A stretch of DNA of 14,621 nucleotides from Clostridiales bacterium (GCA_007134725.1 SLKF01000166.1:1-14621); one strand, 5' to 3'; counted from the stretch's first letter, positions 1 to 7,657 are shown. Numbers and translations are program-made. Notes: generated by a model from the sequence alone, not told the origin.

Positions 1-2
1 AA

Positions 3-614
3 GAGGTGGAAGACCCGAGAATAGTCAAAATCTCCTATGAAGATAAATACCGGATTTTAGAAGAGGAAAGAATCCATCTGGTAATCAGTGCTACGGGAGC
101 TCCTCACTTTATTTTTGAACGGGACAGTTTTGAAAGTCTTCATAAGAGATCCGGAGAAGAAGATCATTCCTTAGTCATGATTGATATTGCCATGCCTCGA
201 GATATAGAACCCAGTATTGGAGATCTGAAAGATATTCATCTTTACTCCGTGGACGATTTGAAGGAAATCGCAGCTAAAAACCTTAAGGGTCGGGAGGCAT
301 TGGTTCGGGAGATAAGGAAACATATTGAAAAAGCTGTGGCGGATTATGAAGGCTGGCAGCGTTGTATGCCGGTACACCCCAAAATAGCCGGAATTAAGGA
401 GCAAAGCAATATCTTAGTGGATCAAGAGATGGATGATCTCTTTAAAAAGTTGAAACACTTAGAGGATAAGGATCAAAAACTGATTGAAAAAAAAGTGAAA
501 AGTATAGTTGGAAAAATACTGAAAACTCCGATCCTGGGAATGAAAAAGGCAGGAGAAAACGGAGAATCCGACGAGGCCGTAAAGTTTGCCCATCGGTATC
601 TCGGCGTGAAGTAA
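3..614 (+). CDS. hemA: Glutamyl-tRNA reductase, C-terminal part (5' end outside window)
   Basis: The frame is open from the first bases of the window, so this is the 3' part of a longer gene; about 204 codons are visible against roughly 400-450 for the family. HemA reduces glutamyl-tRNA to glutamate-1-semialdehyde with NADPH, the first committed step of the C5 tetrapyrrole pathway. The visible part begins in the NADPH-binding domain: LVISATGAPH, then the family motif MIDIAMPRDIEP, then a LYSVDDLKEI segment. A long helical dimerisation region follows (REALVREIRKHIEKAV..YEGW, then a charged helical stretch). The catalytic cysteine and substrate domain lie upstream and cannot be seen. The stop at 612-614 is 20 bases before the next gene, which has a strong AAGGAGG site, so the two are very likely cotranscribed. 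HemL, the next enzyme in the pathway, is encoded in the same cluster. Confidence 0.93.
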   Translation, partial: EVEDPRIVKISYEDKYRILEEERIHLVISATGAPHFIFERDSFESLHKRSGEEDHSLVMIDIAMPRDIEPSIGDLKDIHLYSVDDLKEIAAKNLKGREALVREIRKHIEKAVADYEGWQRCMPVHPKIAGIKEQSNILVDQEMDDLFKKLKHLEDKDQKLIEKKVKSIVGKILKTPILGMKKAGENGESDEAVKFAHRYLGVK

Positions 615-634
615 TAAAAGATAAGGAGGAAACT

Positions 635-2227
635 ATGGCTTATTCCGTCGTTTTGAATTTGAAAAATAAAAAAGCATTGGTCATCGGGGGAGAAGTTGTA
701 GCCCTCAGAAAAACACAGAAGCTATGGAAAGAAGTTCTTGAGATTAAGGTGGTTGCCATGGAGTTTAGCCAAGAGGCCGAAGGTTTTTTCCGCGAGAAAC
801 AGATTCCCTTTGAGAAAAGAGCTTTGAGGAAAGAGGATTTTTCAGGTGTGGATCTTGTTTTTAATACCGCAGGGAAGCAAGGTGTTCGAGGGAAAATTCA
901 GCAGGCTCGTCGGCATCAGAAGTTTTGGTTGAACGACGGATGTTTTCCCGGGGATTCGGATTTTCATCTTCCCGCTACATACAAGCAGGGGGACTTGATG
1001 CTAAGCGTATATACCCATGGCAAGAGCCCGGCCCTTGGGAAACGATTTCTAAAACATTTCGCAGACTGCTTTGGAGAGGACTGGGAATCGGTTTTAGAAG
1101 TCCTTGGTCGGGAACGGAAAAAATTGATGGCAGAGGAACCCGACGAAAAGCGGCGAAAAGAACGGCTTCGAGAAATGGTTGAAGAAATTCCCGAGGCCAT
1201 GTTCCAGCCGGGAGCCCTTTTGCTTGAAGAGCGAAAAAGGATGCTGAAGAAGATTGAAAACAGAAAGGAGCTTGATCCAATGAAACGAGTGATCAATATC
1301 GGATCCCGAGACAGCAAGCTTGCATTAATTCAGAGTGAAATCATTATTGAATCCCTGAAAAAGCATTATCCTGAATACGATTATCAGATTGTGAAAATCA
1401 AAACCAAAGGGGATAAAATTTTAAATAAAACCTTAAGCAAGGTCGGAGGAAAGGGACTGTTTGTTAAGGAGATTCAGCAGGCGATTTTATCAAAAAAGAT
1501 TGATTTAGCGGTGCACAGTATGAAAGATCTTCCAGGAGAGACCCCAGAGGGTTTAATAATCGGGGCGATTCCGAAAAGGGAGGATCCCAGGGATGTGTTG
1601 ATTCTTAGAAGGGCAAAGAACCTTCAAGACCTGCCAACCGGGGGTTTAATCGGGAGCAGCAGTCTTCGAAGACAGTCCCAAATCCTAAAGATTCGAAGGG
1701 ATTTAAGCATTAAAGGAATTCGAGGAAACGTTCAGACTCGCCTTCGTAAGATGGAAGAGGAGGAAATGGACGGGATCATCCTTGCGGCCGCAGGATTGAA
1801 TCGACTGGGACTTAGCTTTGAAAATTCTGTGCACCTGAACTTAGAGGATTTTATTCCCGCAGTGGGACAAGGCGCCCTAGGCTGTGAGATTCGTCGAGAG
1901 GATCAGGAGCTGAAGAATATGCTAAAGACCATCGAAGACCTTCCCACAACCCTGGCAGTACAAGGGGAGCGAAGTTTTTTAAAAGCCCTGAACGGAGGTT
2001 GCCATGCCCCTATTGCCTGCTACGGAAAAATTCAGGAGGGAGAACTGCATCTACGGGGGATGGTAGGACAAGCCTCGGGAGATTTGCATTTGGTGGAAAC
2101 CATCAGCGGCCCCATGGAAGAATGGGAGAAGTTGGGTTTAGCCCTTGCCAAAGCTTTAGAAGCTCGAGGGGCAAGAAAATTGTTAAAAGAGGAGGAGGAA
2201 AAAGAACATGCATCAGACCGATTATAA
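635..2227 (+). CDS. hemC: Fused SirC/CysG-N-like domain and hydroxymethylbilane synthase (HemC)
   Basis: Residues 1 to about 150 resemble the siroheme-synthase N-terminal domain (precorrin-2 dehydrogenase/ferrochelatase): VVLNLKNKKALVIGG, SDFHLPA and GKSPAL. A charged helical linker runs to about 215. Residues 216-530 are a full-length HemC (about 315 aa), which condenses four porphobilinogens into hydroxymethylbilane. HemC motifs are HSMKDLP (294-300, catalytic Asp298), SSSLRRQ (341-347), RGNVQTRLRK (363-372), AVGQGALGCE and LNGGCHAPI, whose Cys456 should carry the dipyrromethane cofactor. The N-terminal domain is unusual: the nucleotide-binding loop reads GGEVVA rather than GGGxVA, and the usual ATDD segment is NTAGKQ, without the conserved Asp. 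Its dehydrogenase activity is therefore doubtful. An in-frame ATG at 1280 with its own AAAGGAG site may also give free HemC. The main start at 635 has AAGGAGG five bases upstream. The 3' end overlaps the next gene by 20 bases. Confidence 0.92.
   Translation: MAYSVVLNLKNKKALVIGGEVVALRKTQKLWKEVLEIKVVAMEFSQEAEGFFREKQIPFEKRALRKEDFSGVDLVFNTAGKQGVRGKIQQARRHQKFWLNDGCFPGDSDFHLPATYKQGDLMLSVYTHGKSPALGKRFLKHFADCFGEDWESVLEVLGRERKKLMAEEPDEKRRKERLREMVEEIPEAMFQPGALLLEERKRMLKKIENRKELDPMKRVINIGSRDSKLALIQSEIIIESLKKHYPEYDYQIVKIKTKGDKILNKTLSKVGGKGLFVKEIQQAILSKKIDLAVHSMKDLPGETPEGLIIGAIPKREDPRDVLILRRAKNLQDLPTGGLIGSSSLRRQSQILKIRRDLSIKGIRGNVQTRLRKMEEEEMDGIILAAAGLNRLGLSFENSVHLNLEDFIPAVGQGALGCEIRREDQELKNMLKTIEDLPTTLAVQGERSFLKALNGGCHAPIACYGKIQEGELHLRGMVGQASGDLHLVETISGPMEEWEKLGLALAKALEARGARKLLKEEEEKEHASDRL
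1264..1270 (+). promoter_or_regulatory. Internal ribosome binding site for HemC inside the fused gene
   Basis: AAAGGAG lies nine bases before an in-frame ATG at 1280, exactly where HemC homology begins (MKRVINIGSRDSKLA, residue 216 of the fusion). The spacing is normal for a Firmicute Shine-Dalgarno site. It could allow a separate HemC of 315 residues to be made alongside the fusion, or be a relic of two genes that joined. Use of the site is inferred. Confidence 0.55.
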
Positions 2228-3737
2228 AAGAGGAAAAGTATACTTAGTAGGGGCCGGTCCCGGAGATGAGGAACTGATTACTCTAAAGGGAGTACGGGCC
2301 ATTGAAGAGGCCGATGTCATTCTTTATGACCGGCTAAGCAGTCCAGGACTGCTCCGTTATCAAAAACCAGGAGCAGAACTGATTGATGTAGGAAAAAAAC
2401 CGAATCATCATCCGGTAACCCAAGAAGAGATTAATCAGATGTTAATTGATAAAGCCATACAAGGAAATATTGTCACCCGAATCAAAGGAGGGGATCCCTT
2501 CGTATTTGGCCGAGGAGGAGAAGAGGCCTTAAGTCTTGAAAAGGAAGGGATCTTCTACGAAGTGGTTCCCGGAATAACCTCGGCTATTGCAGTGCCTGCT
2601 TACGCCGGTATCCCGGTGACCCAACGAAACATCAGCACCTCCTTTCATGTGATTACCGGTCATGAAAACCCGGAAAAGGAAGAGGCCATGGTGGACTATA
2701 GGGTCTTAGCTAAATTACAGGGTACTTTGGTATTTCTAATGGGTATCAAAGCCCTTCCTCAAATAACAGAAAAGCTGATGGAAGAGGGAATGGATCCTAA
2801 AACCAAGGTTGCGGTGATTCACCGAGGGACCACGGCGAAAGAAAAAAAAGCCTTGGGAACTCTAGAAACCATCGGAAAAGAAGTAGAGAGAATGAAAATT
2901 ACCTCGCCGGGAATTATCGTTGTGGGTGAAGTGGCAGGTTTTTCAGATCAGATGGACTGGCGGCGATTTATGCCCCTGAAAAACAAACGGATTTTAGTAA
3001 CCAGAAGTCGAAGGCAAGCAAGCAATCTTCGAAAAGAACTTATGGCCTTAGGAGCCGAGGTTGTGGAATATCCAAGTATTGAAATCGTTGAAGAAAAAGA
3101 CCCCGATAAGCTCTCCTTGCATATTCAAGAACTGAGCACCGCAGATTGCCTGTTTTTCTCCAGTCCCAACGGTGTGGAAGCTTTCTTTGAAGCTTTGAAA
3201 ATTATAAAAAAAGATCTTCGAAGCTTAAGGGATATTAAAATCACGGCCATCGGAGAGAGCACCCAAAAAGCCTTGGAGAATCGAGGAATCATCGATGTGG
3301 AGATCCCAGAAAACTATACCTTAGAAGGCGCCGCAGAAATGCTGTTGGCAAAACTTCAATCGGAAGAGACCTTGTATCATGTGCGGGGAAGTTTGGGAAG
3401 AGATTTACTCAAAAAGCTTCTACCTGAAAAAGGGATACAAGTCATCGAAAAGGACTTCTACCGGACGGAGAGAGCTGACAGCAATGGGGAGCTAGAAGAA
3501 ATCTTCGCAGGGGGAATTGATAATATCATTTTTACCAGTTCTTCCACGGTACAGTTTTTTCTTGAGTCCTTGTCCGATGAAGTTATTGATAAAGTGAAGA
3601 AAAGCAGAATTTTTTCCATTGGACCGGTAACAGCAGCTACGGCAGAGTCCTTTGGTCTTACTGTGGATACCGTCGCCAGTCCTCACACCATCAAAGGGTT
3701 AGTGGATGCTATGGTGGACGAGGCAAAGGAAAAATAA
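2208..3737 (+). CDS. cobA-hemD: Fused uroporphyrinogen-III C-methyltransferase (CobA) and uroporphyrinogen-III synthase (HemD)
   Basis: Residues 10 to about 250 form a complete SAM-dependent uroporphyrinogen-III methyltransferase: VYLVGAGPGD (11-20), LYDRL, RIKGGDPFVFGRGGEE (91-106), PGITSAIAVPAYAGIPVTQRN and VFLMG. It adds two methyl groups to make precorrin-2. Residues 258-509 form a HemD domain that cyclises and inverts ring D of hydroxymethylbilane: RILVTRSRRQ, FFSSPNGVEAFF, IFTSSSTVQFF and SIGPVTAATAESFGL. The fused protein can therefore take the HemC product directly to precorrin-2; this domain order is known from several Clostridia and other Firmicutes. The ATG at 2208 has GGAGGAGG nine bases upstream and overlaps the end of the hemC fusion by 20 bases, suggesting translational coupling. 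The Met at residue 255, near the HemD boundary, has no ribosome site, so HemD is probably made only as the fusion. Confidence 0.96.
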   Translation: MHQTDYKRGKVYLVGAGPGDEELITLKGVRAIEEADVILYDRLSSPGLLRYQKPGAELIDVGKKPNHHPVTQEEINQMLIDKAIQGNIVTRIKGGDPFVFGRGGEEALSLEKEGIFYEVVPGITSAIAVPAYAGIPVTQRNISTSFHVITGHENPEKEEAMVDYRVLAKLQGTLVFLMGIKALPQITEKLMEEGMDPKTKVAVIHRGTTAKEKKALGTLETIGKEVERMKITSPGIIVVGEVAGFSDQMDWRRFMPLKNKRILVTRSRRQASNLRKELMALGAEVVEYPSIEIVEEKDPDKLSLHIQELSTADCLFFSSPNGVEAFFEALKIIKKDLRSLRDIKITAIGESTQKALENRGIIDVEIPENYTLEGAAEMLLAKLQSEETLYHVRGSLGRDLLKKLLPEKGIQVIEKDFYRTERADSNGELEEIFAGGIDNIIFTSSSTVQFFLESLSDEVIDKVKKSRIFSIGPVTAATAESFGLTVDTVASPHTIKGLVDAMVDEAKEK

Positions 3738-3742
3738 AGGAG
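3736..3742 (+). promoter_or_regulatory. Ribosome binding site deciding the hemB start
   Basis: AAAGGAG overlaps the cobA-hemD stop codon. An ATG at 3744 is only one base away, too close to use. The ATG at 3750 is seven bases away and starts the protein with MTIDNFTRSRRLR, the normal HemB N-terminus. The start was therefore set at 3750. Confidence 0.75.
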
Positions 3743-3749
3743 AATGCAC

Positions 3750-4823
3750 ATGACAATTGATAATTTCACACGGTCCAGAAGGCTTCGAAGGACCTCGAAT
3801 ATACGAAAAATGGTTTCAGAAACTAAGGTTTCTGTAGAGGACTTGATTTATCCTATTTTTGTTACCCAGGGAACAGGAATAAAAAAAGAAATTACCAATA
3901 TGCCCGGACAGTTTCATTATAGTGTAGATCAACTGCCGGAGGCCATTGAAGAAGTGGTTTCCTTAGGAATCCCTGCGGTGATGGTCTTTGGCATTCCCGG
4001 GACCAAGGATTTAAGGGGTTCAGGAGCAGATGATCCCGAGGGTATTGTGCAGCAAGGGGTTCGGCAAATCAAAAAAGATTTTCCCGATCTTACGGTGATT
4101 ACCGATGTTTGTTTGTGTCAGTATACTACTGACGGTCACTGCGGCCTGGTGATCGAGGGGGAAGTGGTAAACGACCCTAGCTTAGAGCGTTTAGCCAGCA
4201 TCGCTGTGAGTCATGCAGAAGCAGGGGCAGACATGGTTGCTCCCTCTGAAATGATGGATGGAAGGGTACTCTGGATTCGCCGTGGTTTGGATGAGGCAGG
4301 ATATCAGAATGTAGCAATCATGAGTTACAGTGTGAAATACGCTTCAAGCTTTTACGCACCCTTCCGAGGGGCGGTAAATTCCGCTCCAAGTTTTGGAGAT
4401 CGAAAAACCTATCAGATGGATCCGGGGAATCGTCTAGAGGCTAAACGGCAGGTGGCTATTGATCTGGAAGAGGGAGCCGACATCCTGATGGTTAAGCCTG
4501 CTCTATCCTACTTGGATATTATTCGGGATGTTAAGGGAACCGCACCCCTGGCCGCTTATCATGTTAGCGGAGAGTACGCCATGTTTAAGCTTGCCGCAAA
4601 AAACGGTTTGATTGATGAAACCGCCGGCATGGTGGAAATCCTCACAAGCATCAAACGGGCAGGGGCGGACTTGATCCTTACCTACTTTGCCAAGGAGATG
4701 GCAGAACATCTACTAAAAGACAGTATAGGTCATTCGAATAATAGCACAGGTGATAAACTAAAAATTACAGATAATAGGATAAACAGTACAGATCATATAA
4801 AAAATTGTAGGGAATTTGGCTAA
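3750..4823 (+). CDS. hemB: Porphobilinogen synthase (5-aminolevulinate dehydratase)
   Basis: HemB condenses two 5-aminolevulinate molecules into porphobilinogen, which HemC, encoded upstream, then uses. The N-terminus RSRRLRRTSNIR is typical. The metal site DVCLCQYTTDGHCG (119-132) has three cysteines (121, 123, 131), the zinc-binding type, rather than the Asp-rich magnesium type. The two active-site lysines are in MSYSVKYASSFYAPFR (Lys196) and ILMVKPALSYLDIIRD (Lys249, the Schiff-base lysine). The usual family ending, TYFAKEMAEHLL, is reached near residue 322. About 35 extra residues follow, rich in Asn, Ser, Thr, Asp, Lys and Ile and resembling no part of the family; their DNA is AT-rich like intergenic sequence. 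The core enzyme looks intact. The gene sits 12 bases after cobA-hemD and 24 bases before hemL. Confidence 0.96.
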   Translation: MTIDNFTRSRRLRRTSNIRKMVSETKVSVEDLIYPIFVTQGTGIKKEITNMPGQFHYSVDQLPEAIEEVVSLGIPAVMVFGIPGTKDLRGSGADDPEGIVQQGVRQIKKDFPDLTVITDVCLCQYTTDGHCGLVIEGEVVNDPSLERLASIAVSHAEAGADMVAPSEMMDGRVLWIRRGLDEAGYQNVAIMSYSVKYASSFYAPFRGAVNSAPSFGDRKTYQMDPGNRLEAKRQVAIDLEEGADILMVKPALSYLDIIRDVKGTAPLAAYHVSGEYAMFKLAAKNGLIDETAGMVEILTSIKRAGADLILTYFAKEMAEHLLKDSIGHSNNSTGDKLKITDNRINSTDHIKNCREFG

Positions 4824-4847
4824 TACAGTGAAAGGGGAAAAAAATTG

Positions 4848-6134
4848 ATGAATAAATCAACTGCGTATTTTGAACGTTCAAAGAAAGTAATGCCCGGAGG
4901 GGTGAACAGTCCCGCAAGGGCTTTTTCCAGTGTGGACATGGACCCGCCTTTTATCGAGCGGGGCGAAGGGGCCTATATCTATGATGAGGACGGAAACAAG
5001 TACCTGGACTTTGTAGGATCCTGGGGACCCCTTATTCTAGGCCATGGAGACGAAGATGTGGTAAAAGGACTGGAAGAAGTTATACGAAAGGGAACAAGTT
5101 TCGGAGCCCCCACAAAAATAGAGATGGAAATGGCAGAGCTGATGGTGGACTCTTTGCCGAATATGGAGATGGTACGGATGGTAAACTCAGGAACCGAGGC
5201 CACGATGTCCGCCCTTCGTTTAGCCAAAGCCTACACAGGTCGATCTAAAATTGTGAAATTCGAAGGAAACTATCACGGGCACTCCGACAGCCTGTTGATC
5301 AAAGCGGGCTCTGGAGCTCTAACTCATGGTGTTCCCGACAGTTTAGGGGTGCCGGAAGAAATCGGTCGAAATACCTTAACCGCAAATTATAACGATTTGG
5401 ATAACATAAAAGCGATCTTTGGAGCGAATAAAGAAGAAATTGCAGCGGTGATTATTGAGCCCGTGGCAGGGAACATGGGAGTTATCCCCATGGAAGAGGA
5501 ATTTGCTAGAGGCCTTAGAGCCCTTACCAAGGAACATGGAATTATACTGATCTACGATGAAGTGATGAGTGGTTTTCGGATAAGCTACCGAGGAGCCCAG
5601 AGTCTTTTCCCAGATATTGCTCCGGATCTGATCTGTTACGGAAAAATCATCGGAGGGGGCCTGCCTGTGGGAGCATTTGGCGGAAGAAAAGACCTTATGT
5701 CTATGCTCGGCCCCATTGGACCGGTTTATCAAGCGGGAACCCTTTCAGGAAATCCACTGGCCATGCGGGCGGGATTCGAGACCCTTACAAAACTGAAAAA
5801 CAATCCGGATTTCTATCAACAGCTAGAGGCCATGGCAGAAAAGTTGGAGCGGGGGATACTTGATGCAGGAAAACGTTACAGCATTCCCGTAGTGGTAAAC
5901 CGAGTAGGAGCCATGATTTCCCTATTTTTCACCGATCAACCGGTGACCGATTTCAGTGGGGCAAAATCTGCGGACCAACAGCGGTTTAAAACTTACTTTA
6001 AAGCCATGCTGGAAGCAGGAATTTATCTTCCCCCCTCCCAGTTTGAAGCGTTGTTTTTAAATGTACAAATGACCACCGGGGATTTGGATAAAGCCATTGC
6101 CACTATTGACCGGGTATTTGCAAAGCTTCCATAA
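4848..6134 (+). CDS. hemL: Glutamate-1-semialdehyde 2,1-aminomutase
   Basis: This PLP enzyme converts glutamate-1-semialdehyde, made by HemA, into 5-aminolevulinate for HemB. The length, 428 residues, is normal. Motifs in order: the N-terminal PGGVNSPARAF (16-26), GSWGPLILGHG (58-67), NSGTEATMSALRLA (113-126, phosphate contact), FEGNYHGHSD (138-147), the Asp in IYDEVMSGFR (235-244), and CYGKIIGGGLPVGAFGG (263-279), where Lys266 should form the PLP Schiff base. AAAGGGG at 4831-4837 lies ten bases before the ATG at 4848 and seven before a TTG at 4845; the ATG is preferred, and the choice changes one residue. With hemA this completes the C5 route inside the cluster. It is the last gene before a non-coding gap of about 195 bases. 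Confidence 0.97.
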   Translation: MNKSTAYFERSKKVMPGGVNSPARAFSSVDMDPPFIERGEGAYIYDEDGNKYLDFVGSWGPLILGHGDEDVVKGLEEVIRKGTSFGAPTKIEMEMAELMVDSLPNMEMVRMVNSGTEATMSALRLAKAYTGRSKIVKFEGNYHGHSDSLLIKAGSGALTHGVPDSLGVPEEIGRNTLTANYNDLDNIKAIFGANKEEIAAVIIEPVAGNMGVIPMEEEFARGLRALTKEHGIILIYDEVMSGFRISYRGAQSLFPDIAPDLICYGKIIGGGLPVGAFGGRKDLMSMLGPIGPVYQAGTLSGNPLAMRAGFETLTKLKNNPDFYQQLEAMAEKLERGILDAGKRYSIPVVVNRVGAMISLFFTDQPVTDFSGAKSADQQRFKTYFKAMLEAGIYLPPSQFEALFLNVQMTTGDLDKAIATIDRVFAKLP

Positions 6135-6328
6135 GAAAAACAGAAAAAAAAGGAATAGCAAAATCATATTGCATTTAGTATGAAATAGAGAGTTAAGTTT
6201 TGGAGTATATGCTAGGGAAGGATACCGAATAGTATTTTGCCGTAGTTATAGCATCTATAGCATACCCAAAGATCACAGAGCACTCTGGAATAAAAGACTT
6301 GCAATACAAAAATTAAGAGGTGATTGAT
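6135..6328 (+). other. Intergenic gap between hemL and cbiM with short repeats
   Basis: No open frame with a ribosome site is seen here. The region contains a direct repeat TATAGCAT (6247-6254 and 6256-6263), an inverted pair TATGCTA (6208-6214) with TAGCATA (6258-6264), and an imperfect palindrome around 6158-6172 (GCAA...TTGC). No GC-rich hairpin plus T run follows hemL, so transcription may read through. TTGCAT at 6169 and TTGCCG at 6237 could be -35 boxes, but neither has a good -10 box at normal spacing. A cobalamin riboswitch would be expected to show a B12-box core such as GCCACTG or GACCTGCC, and none is present. A promoter or operator for the importer genes is possible but unproven. 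Confidence 0.35.
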
Positions 6329-6943
6329 ATGCATTTAGCCGATGGTGTACTTAGTACGGAAATGGCTGTGGCTACAACGGTAGGGGCAGCGGGCATCCTT
6401 GCCTACAGTCTTTACCAAACCAAGGAGGAAGAAATTCCGAAAATCAGTTTAATGAGCGCAGTATTTTTTACCTTTGCCATGTTTAGTCTTCCACTAGGAC
6501 CCAGCAGCGTACACCCCTTACTCACGGCTCTTTTGGGAATTATACTGGGAAGACGGGCACCGATCGCGGTATTTATCGGACTGTTTATACAGGCAGCGGT
6601 TTTTCAACATGGAGGCATTACGACTTTAGGGGTGAATACCCTGCTGATTAGCCTTCCCGCTTTGCTCTGCTGGCAAATTTTTTCAAGAAGTTATCATAGG
6701 GAAAAATCCCCCTATATACTGTCCGGTTTTTTAGGAGGACTGGGTGTGGTTCTTTCTGTTGGATTATTGGTTATGGTTTTATGGGCCACAGATATTCGTT
6801 ATACCCAGGGAGTGGTATCCAATATACAACTGATTATTGTATCCCATATTCCCTTGATGTTTGTAGAAGGAGGCATTACCACTTTTGCAGTGGGCTTTAT
6901 CCATAAAAGTCGAAAAACCGTGCTGGGATCTGTAAAAGGATGA
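6329..6943 (+). CDS. cbiM: ECF-type cobalt (or nickel) transporter, substrate-specific subunit CbiM
   Basis: This 204-residue integral membrane protein binds the metal ion and passes it through the CbiQ/CbiO module. It begins MHLADGVLS, matching the family N-terminus (MHIxDGxL) in which the N-terminal amine and His2 are metal ligands. That fixes the start at the ATG at 6329 with AAGAGGTG upstream, and excludes a GTG at 6320 that would bury the His. His62, in GPSSVHPLL (57-65), is the likely further ligand. FQHGGITTLGVN (92-103) is another family signature. Several hydrophobic segments fit the usual six or seven helices. The last bases overlap cbiQ as ATGA. Cobalt is inferred from the B12 operon; the sequence alone cannot separate it from nickel. 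Confidence 0.92.
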   Translation: MHLADGVLSTEMAVATTVGAAGILAYSLYQTKEEEIPKISLMSAVFFTFAMFSLPLGPSSVHPLLTALLGIILGRRAPIAVFIGLFIQAAVFQHGGITTLGVNTLLISLPALLCWQIFSRSYHREKSPYILSGFLGGLGVVLSVGLLVMVLWATDIRYTQGVVSNIQLIIVSHIPLMFVEGGITTFAVGFIHKSRKTVLGSVKG

Positions 6944-7656
6944 GTAGACCCAAAGTTTATCAATGGATAGAAAACCTGGAGATTCGGTGCAAAATTCTTT
7001 CGATTTTTATTGCCGCTTTTTTACTGATCAGCATTGAAGTCCCCCTTATTATAAGCTTGGCTTTAATAGGGCTCTTGACCCTCTCCCGTTTGATGGGTCT
7101 TCCTTGGAATTTTATTGGGAAAAAACTGCTTTTGCCCATGCCTTTTTTGATATTTATGGCTCTGCCCCTGCTTTTAGGAGAAGGATTGTCGATCACTCAG
7201 GAGCGTTTGGAATTTACTTACTTACTAGTCGCCAAAGGACTTGGGGTGTTTTTATTGATGATGATGCTCGTCTTTACCCAGGAGGAATATCAGCTGGTAG
7301 AAGGACTTCGGCAGTTGCCGATTCCGAAAACTTTAAGCGCTGTTTTGGTACTCTCCTTTCGTTATGTCCATGTATGGACAGGGACTCTGAAAAAAACCTA
7401 TCGTTCATCGGTTTCTAGAGGCTTTGAGAAGGGATGGAACAAAAATACCTTCAAGGTATACGGAGAGATGGTCGGGGGTATGATTCTTCGAAGTTTGGAT
7501 CAATCTCAGCGGGTGCATAAAACCATGCTCTCCCGGGGGTTCAGTCGGGATATTCCCATAAAACCATCAAAAGCTTTAGGGAAAAGGGAAGGTTTTTGGA
7601 TAATTGGCTTAGTAGCTACATTTACATTACTGAAAGTATTGGAGATGAGGTTGTAA
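6940..7656 (+). CDS. cbiQ: ECF transporter transmembrane (T) component CbiQ
   Basis: CbiQ is the membrane scaffold linking CbiM to the ATPase. The 238-residue protein has four or five hydrophobic helices, for example FIAAFLLISIEVPLIISLAL and KLLLPMPFLIFMALPLLLG, separated by the amphipathic cytoplasmic region. The two coupling-helix motifs typical of T components are present as SSVSRGFEKG (about residues 156-165) and KTMLSRGFSRD (about 194-204), each with the Arg-Gly pair that contacts the ATPase. FRYVHVWTGTLKK before the first motif is also family-like. The ATG at 6940 overlaps the cbiM TGA in an ATGA arrangement, implying coupled translation. The stop precedes the cbiO ATG by a single base. 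Confidence 0.93.
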   Translation: MSRPKVYQWIENLEIRCKILSIFIAAFLLISIEVPLIISLALIGLLTLSRLMGLPWNFIGKKLLLPMPFLIFMALPLLLGEGLSITQERLEFTYLLVAKGLGVFLLMMMLVFTQEEYQLVEGLRQLPIPKTLSAVLVLSFRYVHVWTGTLKKTYRSSVSRGFEKGWNKNTFKVYGEMVGGMILRSLDQSQRVHKTMLSRGFSRDIPIKPSKALGKREGFWIIGLVATFTLLKVLEMRL

Positions 7657-7657
7657 A

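Noticed and set aside
964..1317. Open frames on the minus strand opposite the sirC-hemC fusion
   Set aside because: They have no family resemblance and no ribosome site, and the plus-strand frame there has clear conserved motifs; they are shadows.
1625..1640. GACCTGCC string resembling part of a B12 box
   Set aside because: It lies in the HemC coding sequence (encoding QDLPTG) with no surrounding riboswitch structure.
1999..2247. Possible frameshifted tail of HemC in an overlapping plus-strand frame
   Set aside because: HemC runs to a normal length in its own frame with all motifs; the other frame shows no homology.
2970..2990. Separate internal start for HemD at the Met of MPLKNKRILVTRS
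   Set aside because: No Shine-Dalgarno sequence lies upstream of this ATG, unlike the internal HemC start.
6222..6240. ATAC...GTAT followed by TTTT as a terminator after hemL
   Set aside because: The stem is only four AT-rich base pairs, too weak for an intrinsic terminator.
6135..6328. Possible cobalamin riboswitch before cbiM
   Set aside because: No B12-box core (GCCACTG- or GACCTGCC-like) and no matching stem set is visible in the gap.
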